Origin: Serratia inhibens
GTDB lineage: Bacteria; Pseudomonadota; Gammaproteobacteria; Enterobacterales; Enterobacteriaceae
Assembly: GCF_003591175.1 (NCBI RefSeq)
Contig: NZ_QYYG01000009.1
Span: 1-64,000 of the forward strand
Length of the DNA: 64,000 bases
Reading direction: 5' to 3'
Below are positions 18,834 through 26,711 of the stretch, piece after piece. The position numbers and the translations under genes were made by a program. Positions within the stretch are counted from its first letter, which is position 1; each line of letters starts with the position of its first letter. The notes under the pieces were generated by a model. The model had not been told where the DNA came from and made no database searches. It saw only the letters and a list, made by a program, of their open reading frames with translations.

Positions 18834-19916
18834 TTAAGGATTGATCGCTTTTTGGTTGTTTTTATCCGCCGTAACGGTCGGGCTGCGTTGTACTGCTTTT
18901 TGATTGAGTAACCGGCGGCGCTGGGCGTAGCCCGCCAGGGTGATCGACAGTAGTAGCGTCGCGCCGTTGAACAGCGGTTCGACCCAGAATTCGCCGCCGA
19001 ACTGCTGAATGCCGGCGATGCCGATAGCCAGAATGGCGATACCGACCACGGTACCCCAGACGTTAACCCGGCCGGGGCGAATGGTGGTGCTGCCGAGGAA
19101 GGCGCCGACCAGCGCCGGAAGCAGGTAGTCCATGCCGACGCTGGCCTGGCCGACGCCCTGCTCGGCGGCGATCAGCACGCCGCTGAAGCCGGTCAACACG
19201 CTGGAGGCGATAAAGGCACCGATAGTAAAGCGAGTGACCGAGATGCCGTTCAACCGCGCCGCCGCCGGATTGCCGCCCACCGCGTACATGCAGCGACCCA
19301 GCGGAGTGTGTTCGGTGATCAACCACAACACCACGGCGACGATCAACACGTAGAACGCGACGATCGGGATCCCGCCGATCTCGGTGTGGTGCAGGGCGGT
19401 AAAGGCGTCCGGCAGATCGCCGACGATCTGGCGCCCGCCTGAGTGCCATAGAGCTATCGCATACAGCACGGTGCCGGAACCCAGGGTGGCAACGAAGCTG
19501 TCTATATCCGCCAGTGCCACCAGAATGCCGTTCAGCAGGCCGTACAGCGCGGAGACGGCCAACACAGTCAGCACCGCCATCTGCCACGAGAAGCCGTATT
19601 CCACCTGCAGGGTGATGGCCAGGATATGCCACAGTACGATGCCGAAGCCGACGTTGAGGTCAATTTTGCCGACGATCATCGGAATGGTTGCCGCCAGTGC
19701 CAGAAGGGCGATCTTGGATTTGCTGGAGAGGATCGCTTGCACCGTCAACATCGAGGCGAATGACGGCGCGATCAGTGAAAACAGGACAACCAATGCAATG
19801 CACAGCAGCAGCAGGCCATAGCGGGTGAGAACCTGCATCAGCCACGGACCGATGCCGTCCTGCGAAAGGCTGACTCTTTGCTCAAGTGCCGTTGATTTAA
19901 CAGATGTTTTAGACAT
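18834..19916 (-). CDS. Sugar ABC transporter permease (RbsC-like)
   Basis: Inner-membrane permease of 360 residues of the BPD_transp_2 (RbsC/XylH) group. About ten hydrophobic segments follow a polar N-terminal region. Family-typical features: the IVGKIDLNVGFGI segment after the first spans, YAVGGNPAAARLNGI (the conserved G-N-x-x-A-A-R-L-x-G-I coupling motif) and ALVGAFLGSTTIRPGRVNVWGTVVG near the C-terminus. The start overlaps the end of the ATPase gene by 8 bp. The preceding and following genes supply the ATPase and binding protein of the same importer. Confidence 0.9.
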   Translation of the reverse strand: MSKTSVKSTALEQRVSLSQDGIGPWLMQVLTRYGLLLLCIALVVLFSLIAPSFASMLTVQAILSSKSKIALLALAATIPMIVGKIDLNVGFGIVLWHILAITLQVEYGFSWQMAVLTVLAVSALYGLLNGILVALADIDSFVATLGSGTVLYAIALWHSGGRQIVGDLPDAFTALHHTEIGGIPIVAFYVLIVAVVLWLITEHTPLGRCMYAVGGNPAAARLNGISVTRFTIGAFIASSVLTGFSGVLIAAEQGVGQASVGMDYLLPALVGAFLGSTTIRPGRVNVWGTVVGIAILAIGIAGIQQFGGEFWVEPLFNGATLLLSITLAGYAQRRRLLNQKAVQRSPTVTADKNNQKAINP

Positions 19917-21462
19917 TGCCCACCTCAGATTCTAACGTTGTTGCGAGGGTTTCCCCGGCGCTGGCGGAGGCCAGTTCCAATAAATTGGCGAATGACACCT
20001 GTTGGTTTTTCAGCTCGCCGACTACTTTTCCCCGGTTAAACACCAGAGCGCGGTTGCAGATATGGGCGATCTCCTCAAAATCGTTGGAGACAACCAATAC
20101 CGCCACGCCTTCTGCCAGGGATTTATTTAATAGATGATAGATTTCCGCCCGTGCGCCGACGTCCACGCCGGCGGTGGGATCTTCCAGGATCAACAGCGGT
20201 GCGCCCAGGTGCATCCAACGCGCCATCACCACCTTCTGCTGGTTGCCGCCGGACAGGGCGCTGATGTCGATATTGACGTCCTTGGGCCGGACATCGAACA
20301 GTTGAACCTTCCACCAACTGGCGCCGATCTCCGCACGGCGGCTATAGCGTGAAAGCAACTTGTGGCCGCTGGCCGTCGGATTGATAAACAGGTTCTCGCG
20401 CACGCTCATCGACATCACCAGGCTTTCGCCGGTGCGATCGCCTGCCACCATCGAGACACCGCAGGCCATTGCCTGTTGCGGATTGCCGGCCGTATAGGGT
20501 TGGTCACGAAAACGGATCTCGCCGTCGTCCGCCTGGCGCAGACCGAACAACAGCCGGCCTATCTCCTCTTGCCCGGCACCGCGCAGGCCGGCCAGCGCCA
20601 GCATTTCACCGGGTTGCAGGCTGAAACTGACCGGGCCGATATCGCCAACCGCCACGTTATTTAGTTGCAACACCGGCCGCCGGTGTTCCGGCAACGGCTC
20701 GCGCTGATCGTCGGCCATGGCTTCGCCAACGATCATTTGCACCAGATCGCGCAGTTTGTAGTCTGCGGTATTACCACCGTCCACATAGCGCCCGTCGCGC
20801 ATTACACACACCCGATCGGCAATCTCGATCACTTCATCCAGCCGGTGGGTGACATAAATCATGCCGACTTTTTTGGCGCGCAGCCGGTTGATTACGGCGA
20901 ACAGATGGCGCACGTCGTTGGCGGGCAGCGAGGCGGTCGGTTCATCCAGCACCAGCAATTCGGCATTGACCGCTACCGCTCGGGCGATCGCCAGCAATGA
21001 TTTTTCGGTGCGCGACAGTTCGAACACTCTGGCGTCGGGATCCAGCGCAATACCTACATCCTGCAACGCCTGAACGGCACGGTGGCGGATGGCGCGCCAG
21101 TTGATCAAGCCAAAGCGGCGTGGGAAGCCCATTACCAACGCCATATTTTCCGCTACCGTCATCCATTCGATCAGCCCGAGATCCTGATGAATAAAGGCAA
21201 TAGGTTGGCGGTTGTCACTTTTTATCGCCGCAGCGGAGGCTATGCTGGCACCCTGAAACCTAATGTCGCCGCCGTCGCGTGGGTAAACTCCCGCCAGCAC
21301 CTTGATCAGCGTCGATTTGCCTGCGCCGTTCTCGCCGAGCAGGGCCAGCACTTCGCCCGGCATCACTTGCAGGCTGACGTCATTGACCGCCACGTTACCG
21401 CCAAAACGCTTGACGATATGACTGAGGGTGAGAATGGGTTGTTCCGCATTGTCTGGTGTCAT
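19909..21462 (-). CDS. Sugar ABC transporter ATPase, duplicated domain (RbsA-like)
   Basis: Double ABC ATPase of 517 residues. The N-terminal domain has an intact Walker A (GENGAGKST) and Walker B (LLVLDEPTASL), but a drifted signature (LSRTEKS). The C-terminal domain has the usual degenerate Walker A of this family (GLRGAGQEE), a good LSGGNQQK signature and an inverted acidic pair in Walker B (ILEDPTAG where RbsA has ILDEPTRG). Start ATG 21462 follows CCAGGGG; the longer open frame lacks homology. First gene of the ABC/lactonase operon, with the YiaJ-type operator 80-108 bp upstream. Confidence 0.9.
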   Translation of the reverse strand: MTPDNAEQPILTLSHIVKRFGGNVAVNDVSLQVMPGEVLALLGENGAGKSTLIKVLAGVYPRDGGDIRFQGASIASAAAIKSDNRQPIAFIHQDLGLIEWMTVAENMALVMGFPRRFGLINWRAIRHRAVQALQDVGIALDPDARVFELSRTEKSLLAIARAVAVNAELLVLDEPTASLPANDVRHLFAVINRLRAKKVGMIYVTHRLDEVIEIADRVCVMRDGRYVDGGNTADYKLRDLVQMIVGEAMADDQREPLPEHRRPVLQLNNVAVGDIGPVSFSLQPGEMLALAGLRGAGQEEIGRLLFGLRQADDGEIRFRDQPYTAGNPQQAMACGVSMVAGDRTGESLVMSMSVRENLFINPTASGHKLLSRYSRRAEIGASWWKVQLFDVRPKDVNIDISALSGGNQQKVVMARWMHLGAPLLILEDPTAGVDVGARAEIYHLLNKSLAEGVAVLVVSNDFEEIAHICNRALVFNRGKVVGELKNQQVSFANLLELASASAGETLATTLESEVGNV

Positions 21463-21541
21463 GTGATGCGCCCCTGGTGTTCGGCATGCGCGATCGGCGC
21501 AATGCAAATTTGGTGAACTTGTGGTTGTTATATCGCCTTTA

Positions 21542-21570
21542 AATTTCACTATGCGAAATTCAATTTCAAA
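21542..21570. promoter_or_regulatory. YiaJ-type operator upstream of the ABC/lactonase operon
   Basis: Same 29-bp pattern as upstream of yiaK: AATTTC-N7-GAAATT plus a third ATTTC half-site, identical at 26 of 29 positions. Its location suggests that the ABC operon and the yia operon answer to the same IclR-family repressor. Confidence 0.75.
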
Positions 21571-21620
21571 AATAATATGCCGATCGCTGATCTAAAGCAA
21601 AGCCGGCGACGTTTTAATTG

Positions 21621-21634
21621 TTGTTTTAAAACAA
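21621..21634. promoter_or_regulatory. Perfect palindrome TTGTTTTAAAACAA
   Basis: A 14-bp perfect palindrome about 205 bp upstream of yiaJ and 160 bp upstream of the ABC operon start. It may be a second operator or simply A/T-rich promoter DNA. Confidence 0.35.
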
Positions 21635-21837
21635 TGTGTTATTTTTGTCTTTGCGGAATTGTGACGAACAACTCACTTCACGGGTTAGCGGGTTGTTGCG
21701 CATTTTTAAGCTGCTGCTGACAATGAAACGGCGTTCCGTCTTCACCTGATGCGGGCCTTGGGGTAACATTCCCGGCAAAGGGCCCGTTTGCCACGCCGTG
21801 GCGTTGGCCGGCGGCTCGACATTGGAGAAATTGCGCT

Positions 21838-22656
21838 ATGAGCCTGAAAGCTGTCGACGATAAAGATGACAAGAAAGACAAACCCTTGGGCAGCCAAAGC
21901 CTGTTCCGCGGTTTGCAACTGATCGAGATCCTGAGTAACTTCCCTAATGGCTGCCCGCTGGCGCACCTGTCCGAGTTGGCAGGCATGAATAAAAGCACCG
22001 TCCATCGCCTGCTGCAGGGATTGCATACCAGCGGCTATGTGACCCAGGCGCCGTCGCCTGGCAGCTATCGCCTGACCACCAAATTTATTTCCATCGGCCA
22101 GAAGGCGCTTTCTTCGCTGAATATCATCCACGTTGCCGCTCCGCACCTGGAACAGCTGAATCTGGAAGTGGGGGAGACGGTGAATTTCTCCAGCCGGGAA
22201 GATGACCACGTCATTCTGATCTACAAGCTGGAGCCGACCACCGGGATGATGCGCACCCGCGCCTACATCGGCCAGCATATGCCGCTGTACTGCTCGGCGA
22301 TGGGCAAGATTTTTATGGCCTATGGCAACAGCGATTATCCTGACCACTACTGGCAAACCCATCAGCATGAGATCCAGACGTTGACGCGTAATACCATTAC
22401 CGAGTTGCCGAAGATGTATGAGGAACTGGCCGATATCCGTCAGCGCGGCATGGCGATGGATCGTGAAGAGAATGAGCTGGGCGTTTCCTGCGTGGCGGCA
22501 CCGGTATTTGATATTCAGCAACGGGTTCCCTATGCGGTGTCGGTGTCGCTGCCGACCGCCAAACTGCAGCAGATTGGCGTCAAGACTTTGATTAAGCCGG
22601 TGTTGGCGACCGCACAGCGCATTTCTCAGGAACTGGGGTTTGTGATCCCGGCCTGA
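21838..22656 (+). CDS. yiaJ: IclR-family transcriptional regulator YiaJ
   Basis: DNA-binding repressor of 272 residues. The N-terminal winged helix-turn-helix (GSQSLFRGLQLIEILSNFPNGCP, cited as residues 19-41, then LAHLSELAGMNKSTVHRLLQG) is nearly identical to E. coli YiaJ, and the effector domain keeps NFSSREDDHVILIYKLEPTTGM and AMDREENELGVSC. In E. coli YiaJ represses the yiaK-S operon and is its direct neighbour. Here the ABC/lactonase operon lies between yiaJ and yiaK. A GGAGA Shine-Dalgarno precedes ATG 21838. The two matching operators described nearby are its probable targets. Confidence 0.93.
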   Translation: MSLKAVDDKDDKKDKPLGSQSLFRGLQLIEILSNFPNGCPLAHLSELAGMNKSTVHRLLQGLHTSGYVTQAPSPGSYRLTTKFISIGQKALSSLNIIHVAAPHLEQLNLEVGETVNFSSREDDHVILIYKLEPTTGMMRTRAYIGQHMPLYCSAMGKIFMAYGNSDYPDHYWQTHQHEIQTLTRNTITELPKMYEELADIRQRGMAMDREENELGVSCVAAPVFDIQQRVPYAVSVSLPTAKLQQIGVKTLIKPVLATAQRISQELGFVIPA

Positions 22657-22780
22657 GTATTAGTATCCCTGATGGTTGATTAGAAATATCAATTTCATCT
22701 AATAATCCCTTCCTCGTATGATGCGCGTGTTGACTGACACGCGCCCCCCGAACGGCGCTTTTTTCTCTGTGAGGAACACT

Positions 22781-23398
22781 ATGCTAGCTGTCTTTATACA
22801 GGGCTTCGCCCTGGGCGCCGCGATGATCCTGCCGCTCGGCCCGCAAAACGTTTTTGTGATGAATCAGGGGATCCGCCGTCAGTATCATCTGATGATCGCG
22901 TCGTTGTGCGCATTGAGCGATATCGTACTGATCTGTGGCGGCGTTTTCGGCGGCAGCGCCTTGCTGAGCCGTTCGCCGCTGCTGCTGGCGATTGTCACCT
23001 GGGGTGGCGTGGCGTTCCTGTTGTGGTACGGCTGGGGCGCATTTCGCACCGCTTTCACCCGGCAGTTGGCCCTGGCGACGGCGGAGGAGCTGAAACAGAG
23101 CCGCTGGCGCCTGGTAGTCACCATGCTGGCGGTGACCTGGCTGAACCCGCATGTCTACCTGGATACCTTTGTGGTTCTGGGCAGCCTGGGCGGCCAACTG
23201 ACGCCAGATGTGCGCTCCTGGTTTGCGATGGGTGCGGTGAGCGCCTCTATCGTCTGGTTCTTCGGGTTGGCGTTGTTGGCTTCCTGGCTGGCGCCGTGGC
23301 TGAAAACCCAACTGGCGCAACGCATTATCAATACGCTGGTGGGGCTGGTGATGTGGGGCATCGCAGGGCAACTGGCCTGGCAGGGGGCAAATTTATAA
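22781..23398 (+). CDS. argO: L-arginine exporter ArgO
   Basis: LysE-superfamily inner-membrane exporter of 205 residues, close to E. coli ArgO in length. It exports arginine (and its toxic analogue canavanine) and, in some hosts, lysine. Visible: about six hydrophobic segments, the N-terminal motif [19 protein letters not shown] and [17 protein letters not shown] of TM4/5. Start [12 protein letters not shown] at 22781 after GAGGAA; the upstream extension in the same frame is poor. The LysR-type activator ArgP is encoded nearby (24631), as in other enterobacteria. Confidence 0.95.
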   Translation: MLAVFIQGFALGAAMILPLGPQNVFVMNQGIRRQYHLMIASLCALSDIVLICGGVFGGSALLSRSPLLLAIVTWGGVAFLLWYGWGAFRTAFTRQLALATAEELKQSRWRLVVTMLAVTWLNPHVYLDTFVVLGSLGGQLTPDVRSWFAMGAVSASIVWFFGLALLASWLAPWLKTQLAQRIINTLVGLVMWGIAGQLAWQGANL

Positions 23399-23458
23399 GA
23401 ATTTGTCACTAATCCGAATTTAAAAGCCCGCGCGATATGCTACGTTTTATGCCAAGGA

Positions 23459-23476
23459 ACCGGCTGTCAGGCCGGT
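23459..23476. other. Hairpin upstream of yggE
   Basis: ACCGGC-TGTCAG-GCCGGT forms a 6-bp GC-rich stem in the 110-bp argO-yggE gap. There is no T-run. It may be an argO 3' stabiliser or part of the yggE leader. Confidence 0.4.
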
Positions 23477-23508
23477 AATCAGTTACAGCCTGTCATCAAG
23501 GAGACACT

Positions 23509-24240
23509 GTGAAGCTTAAAGCATTGGCTATGGCCGCAATGGTTGGATTAGGGACGTTACCTCTGGCGCTGCAGGCGGCGGAGTTGCCGGAAGGGCCGCA
23601 TGTGGTCACTTCGGGCACCTCGAGCGTGGACGCTACCCCAGATATCGCCACGCTGGCGATCGAAGTCAGCGTTTCTTCCAAAGACGCCGGGCAGGCGAAG
23701 AAGCAGGTCGATGAGCGCGTGGCGCAATATTTCGATTTCCTGCAGAAAAACAATATCGAGAAGAAAGACATCAGCGCCGCCAACCTGCGCACCCAGCCGG
23801 AATATGATTACCTGAAAACCGGCGAGTCGGTATTGAAAGGCTACCGTGCGGTACGTCAGGTGCAGGTGACTTTGCGCCAACTGGATAAACTGAACGAGCT
23901 GCTGGACGGCGCATTGAAATCCGGCCTGAACGAGATCCGTGCCGTTGAACTCGGTGTGGCGAAGCCGGATGTTTACCGTGAGCAGGCGCGCCAGAAAGCC
24001 ATTGAGAACGCCACCCAGCAGGCCGCTTCATTGGCGAAAGGCTTTAACGCCAAGCTGGGGCCGGTCTTCAGCATCCGTTACCATGTGGCCAACTACCAAC
24101 CGATGCCGGTAGCGCGCATGTATAAATCGGCGGGTGCGGCGGCGGAAACCGATGCGGCGCAAACCTACGAACAGCAAAGCATTCACTTTGACGATCAGGT
24201 GGATGTGGTGTTCGAGTTGCAGCGCAACGCCGCTCAGTAA
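23509..24240 (+). CDS. yggE: SIMPL-domain periplasmic protein YggE
   Basis: Secreted protein of 243 residues with the SIMPL (DUF541) domain. A signal peptide ends around LALQAAELPEG. The domain core starts HVVTSGTSSVDATPDIATLAIEVS (residues 30-53), and the KDISAANLRTQPEYDY motif follows. E. coli YggE is linked to reduced oxidative stress, but its molecular role is unclear. Translation starts at GTG 23509 behind AAGGAG. It sits between argO and argP, as in E. coli. Confidence 0.92.
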   Translation: MKLKALAMAAMVGLGTLPLALQAAELPEGPHVVTSGTSSVDATPDIATLAIEVSVSSKDAGQAKKQVDERVAQYFDFLQKNNIEKKDISAANLRTQPEYDYLKTGESVLKGYRAVRQVQVTLRQLDKLNELLDGALKSGLNEIRAVELGVAKPDVYREQARQKAIENATQQAASLAKGFNAKLGPVFSIRYHVANYQPMPVARMYKSAGAAAETDAAQTYEQQSIHFDDQVDVVFELQRNAAQ

Positions 24241-24434
24241 TATCCCCGTCATACTTGAAGCTGCATCTGTGTTGGCTGCACGCAGTCACCCCAGTCACTT
24301 ACTTGAGTAAGCTCCTGGGGACTCCTGCCCTGGCCGCGTTACTCGGCAATGCCTCGCCCCGTTGGGGCCAGCGCAAGCGCTGTTCAACAAAGCCTCGGCT
24401 TTGTTGTGATGCAACTCCAATTATTTAGGGTATA
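24241..24434. repeat. ERIC element with internal insertion
   Basis: The left part has the ERIC hallmark segments: GTCATACTTGAAGCTGCA, then AGTCACCCCAGTCACTTACT, then GTAAGCTCCTGGGGA. The far end is CAACTCCAATTATTTAGGG followed by TATA. The total is about 194 bp instead of the usual 127 bp. The extra 65 bp or so, rich in palindromic GGCCAGCGC/GCGCTG and AAAGCC/GGCTTT, lies in the right half. It starts immediately after the yggE stop codon. Confidence 0.85.
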
Positions 24435-24454
24435 ACACGGGTTTTTCAGGCTAC

Positions 24455-24593
24455 TGACAAAGCCGATTATTGGGGAGAGCGTGCCGAAGGGGGAGTAACG
24501 GCCTCGGCCCGTAGGGGGGCGCATGGACATGACCCATAATGGCCCTTCGATGCGCCAGGTCGGGTTATCTCGGACCTAAAGACAACTTTGTCA
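24455..24593 (+). repeat. MITE-like repeat with TGACAAAG terminal inverted repeats, copy 1
   Basis: The 139-bp element starts TGACAAAGCC and ends AACTTTGTCA. Its left half contains GGGAGAGCGTGCCGAAGG and its right half AAAGACAACTTTGTCA. Both are repeated in reverse orientation at 45293-45406. No coding capacity is seen. It lies directly after the ERIC element and before the argP terminator. Confidence 0.8.
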
Positions 24594-24601
24594 ACAACCT
24601 C

Positions 24602-24626
24602 AAAGGTTCGCTACGGCGAACCTTTT
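24602..24626. terminator. Terminator of argP
   Basis: AAAGGTTCG / CGAACCTTT forms a 9-bp stem around CTACGG, 4 bp beyond the argP stop on the minus strand. Flanking A/T bases allow use in either direction. Confidence 0.8.
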
Positions 24627-24630
24627 CCAT

Positions 24631-25524
24631 TTAATCCTGACGCAAAACCTGGCGGCCATGCTCCAGCAGGGCGTCGGTCACTTTGCGCATCATGCGGCTC
24701 TCCGGCGCGAAGCGGTGCCAGAACAGCATGCGGCGCTGGAACAGGCCCGGCGTCAGATCGATCAGCTCGCCCGACTCCAGCTCTTTCTCGATTTGCAGGT
24801 GCGGGATCATACAGCAGGTGGTGCCCTGGCGTGCCAGTTGCACGAAGGCTTCCGACGAGTTCACGATGTGGCAGGGCACGCTGCCCGGCGAAAGGTCAAA
24901 GTTCTGTTGCAGGAAAGCCTGGTGCATATCGTCGAGATGATCGAACGCCACCGCAGGCGCTTTCAGCAGCGCAGAGCGTGTGACGCCATTCGGGAAATAG
25001 CGCTCGGCGAAGCCTTTCGAGGCGACGAACAGATAATCCAGCGCGCCCAGTTGGTCCACCAGACAGCTTGGCAGCGGTTGCGGCTGGATACTCACCGCAC
25101 CCACCACTTCACCACGGCGCAGCCTTTCCTGGGTGCGTGTTTCGTCTTCCACCTGCAGGTTCAGGCGGATAGGGGAATCGGTCAGTACCGGTTTCAGTGC
25201 CGGCAGCAGCCAGGTCGCCAGACTGTCGGCGTTGACCGCCAGCGACAGCAGCAGCGGCGTATCGGCGCCGGCGTCGTTACCCAACCACTCCTCTTCCAAC
25301 AGTTCCACCTGGTGCAACAGCGCCAGCAATTTCTGGCCCTGCTCGGTCGGGCGCGGCGGCACGGTGCGCACCAGCAGCGGTTGGCCGAACAGGTTTTCCA
25401 ACTGTTTAATGCGCTGGGATACCGCCGATTGGGTGATGCAAAGTTTCTGTGCGGCGCGCTCGAAGCCGCGCTCACGGATCACCGCGTCCAGCGCTTGCAG
25501 CGTTCGATAGTCTGGGCGTTTCAT
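24631..25524 (-). CDS. argP: LysR-type regulator ArgP (IciA)
   Basis: LysR-family regulator of 297 residues, the same size as E. coli ArgP. The N-terminal helix-turn-helix reads [20 protein letters not shown] / [16 protein letters not shown]. The effector domain keeps [14 protein letters not shown], where arginine and lysine are sensed. ArgP activates argO when arginine is abundant and responds oppositely to lysine; argO is 1.2 kb away in this window. The gene is divergent from rpiA with a 204-bp gap. The start [12 protein letters not shown] is well conserved. Confidence 0.95.
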   Translation of the reverse strand: MKRPDYRTLQALDAVIRERGFERAAQKLCITQSAVSQRIKQLENLFGQPLLVRTVPPRPTEQGQKLLALLHQVELLEEEWLGNDAGADTPLLLSLAVNADSLATWLLPALKPVLTDSPIRLNLQVEDETRTQERLRRGEVVGAVSIQPQPLPSCLVDQLGALDYLFVASKGFAERYFPNGVTRSALLKAPAVAFDHLDDMHQAFLQQNFDLSPGSVPCHIVNSSEAFVQLARQGTTCCMIPHLQIEKELESGELIDLTPGLFQRRMLFWHRFAPESRMMRKVTDALLEHGRQVLRQD

Positions 25525-25686
25525 CGGAAAGATATCCCTTAAATTAGATTGATACTGGCACTATGCCACATTTCTGGTGTTTTACAGGTGGAAAAATCAC
25601 GGTGCTATCTTGCTGCGGCGCGCCTAAAAATGCGGCTTAGGGTGAAGAAGTGTGATCCTGCCGGAGTGAAAAATAGCGATTTACCC

Positions 25687-25692
25687 TATAAT
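25687..25692 (+). promoter_or_regulatory. Candidate -10 box of rpiA
   Basis: A perfect TATAAT lies 37 bp before the rpiA start codon. The -35 region at 17-bp spacing (GAGTGA) is weak. Confidence 0.5.
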
Positions 25693-25728
25693 ACGCACAC
25701 GTTTTCGTACAGAGACAATGGACATATC

Positions 25729-26385
25729 ATGACGCAGGATGAACTGAAAAAAGCGGTTGGCTGGGCCGCGCTGGATTACGTTACCCCAGGCACCATCGTT
25801 GGGGTAGGCACCGGCTCTACCGCCGCCCACTTTATTGACGCGCTCGGCTCTATCAAGCACCAGATCGAAGGCGCAGTGTCCAGCTCCGACGCCTCTACCG
25901 CCAAGCTGAAAAGTCTGGGCATTCACGTGTTCGACAGCAACGAAGTGGATTCGCTGGATATTTACGTCGACGGCGCGGATGAGATCAACCGCCAGATGCA
26001 GATGATCAAAGGCGGCGGCGCAGCGCTGACGCGTGAAAAAATCATTGCCGCCATCGCACGCAAGTTTATCTGCATCGTCGACTCTACCAAGCAGGTAGAA
26101 GTGCTGGGCAAGTTCCCGTTGCCGGTGGAGGTAATCCCTATGGCGCGTTCTTACGTGGCGCGTGAGCTGGTGAAGCTGGGCGGCCTGCCGGAATACCGCC
26201 AGAACGTGCTGACGGACAACGGCAACGTGATCCTGGATGTGCATAACCTGAGCATCGTCGACGCCATTGCGCTGGAAAACAAAATCAATGGCATCGCCGG
26301 GGTGGTGACCGTAGGTCTGTTCGCCAACCGTGGCGCGGATGTGGCGCTGGTCGGTACGCCTGACGGCGTGAAGGTGGTTGAATAA
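25729..26385 (+). CDS. rpiA: Ribose-5-phosphate isomerase A
   Basis: Pentose phosphate enzyme of 218 residues interconverting ribose-5-P and ribulose-5-P. Active-site features are intact: the phosphate loop [36 protein letters not shown] with catalytic acid and substrate residues, and the VEVIPMA segment. Start [18 protein letters not shown] at 25729; the upstream extension to 25549 is not protein-like. The order argP-rpiA-serA is conserved with E. coli. Confidence 0.97.
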   Translation: MTQDELKKAVGWAALDYVTPGTIVGVGTGSTAAHFIDALGSIKHQIEGAVSSSDASTAKLKSLGIHVFDSNEVDSLDIYVDGADEINRQMQMIKGGGAALTREKIIAAIARKFICIVDSTKQVEVLGKFPLPVEVIPMARSYVARELVKLGGLPEYRQNVLTDNGNVILDVHNLSIVDAIALENKINGIAGVVTVGLFANRGADVALVGTPDGVKVVE

Positions 26386-26711
26386 ATCCGCGGTCTGCGG
26401 AGGCGCGTGTAGTGCGTCTTCATCTTGGATGCGGTCTTGGATCCCACCGGACCGCATAATTCACTGGCTAAAATATCTTTTATTAAAAGCGCCAAATTTG
26501 GTGACATATGTCACATTGTGAGCCTTAGCTCCACAAAGCTTCTGTCTATTTCTTTCCCTTTGGCATTTTCTGCCAGAAACCACCAGCAACGCTGAGCCTT
26601 GTACTGACGGGCAGGCAATCGTTTGTATTGCCGCCCGCGTTATTTTTGTTATGTTGGATAGGTGCTGTTTTATAACAGCCGCTTCTGAAGTCTGAATATA
26701 GGGTCGGGTAA
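26386..26711. other. rpiA-serA intergenic region
   Basis: A 326-bp stretch without a gene. Near the left end is a hairpin ATGCGGTC/GACCGCAT (26429-26457), a possible rpiA terminator without T-run. A CRP-like palindrome lies at 26500-26515. The right part is A/T-rich and should contain the serA promoter. Confidence 0.6.
26500..26515. promoter_or_regulatory. CRP-like site upstream of serA
   Basis: GGTGACATATGTCACA matches the CRP consensus TGTGA-N6-TCACA in nine of ten defined positions and contains the perfect palindrome TGACATATGTCA. It lies about 200 bp before serA. In E. coli serA is influenced by CRP and Lrp, which fits. Confidence 0.6.

Larger units (their letters stand above)
21463..21837. 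other. Divergent control region, ABC operon and yiaJ
   Basis: A 375-bp non-coding region between two divergent transcription units. It contains the YiaJ-type operator (21542-21570) and a perfect 14-bp palindrome (21621-21634). I could not assign promoter boxes with confidence; the middle is A/T-rich. Confidence 0.7.

Noticed and set aside
24588-24983. A 131-codon plus-strand frame starting in the MITE-like repeat and running antisense to argP
   Set aside because: It is the antisense shadow of argP and has no protein features.
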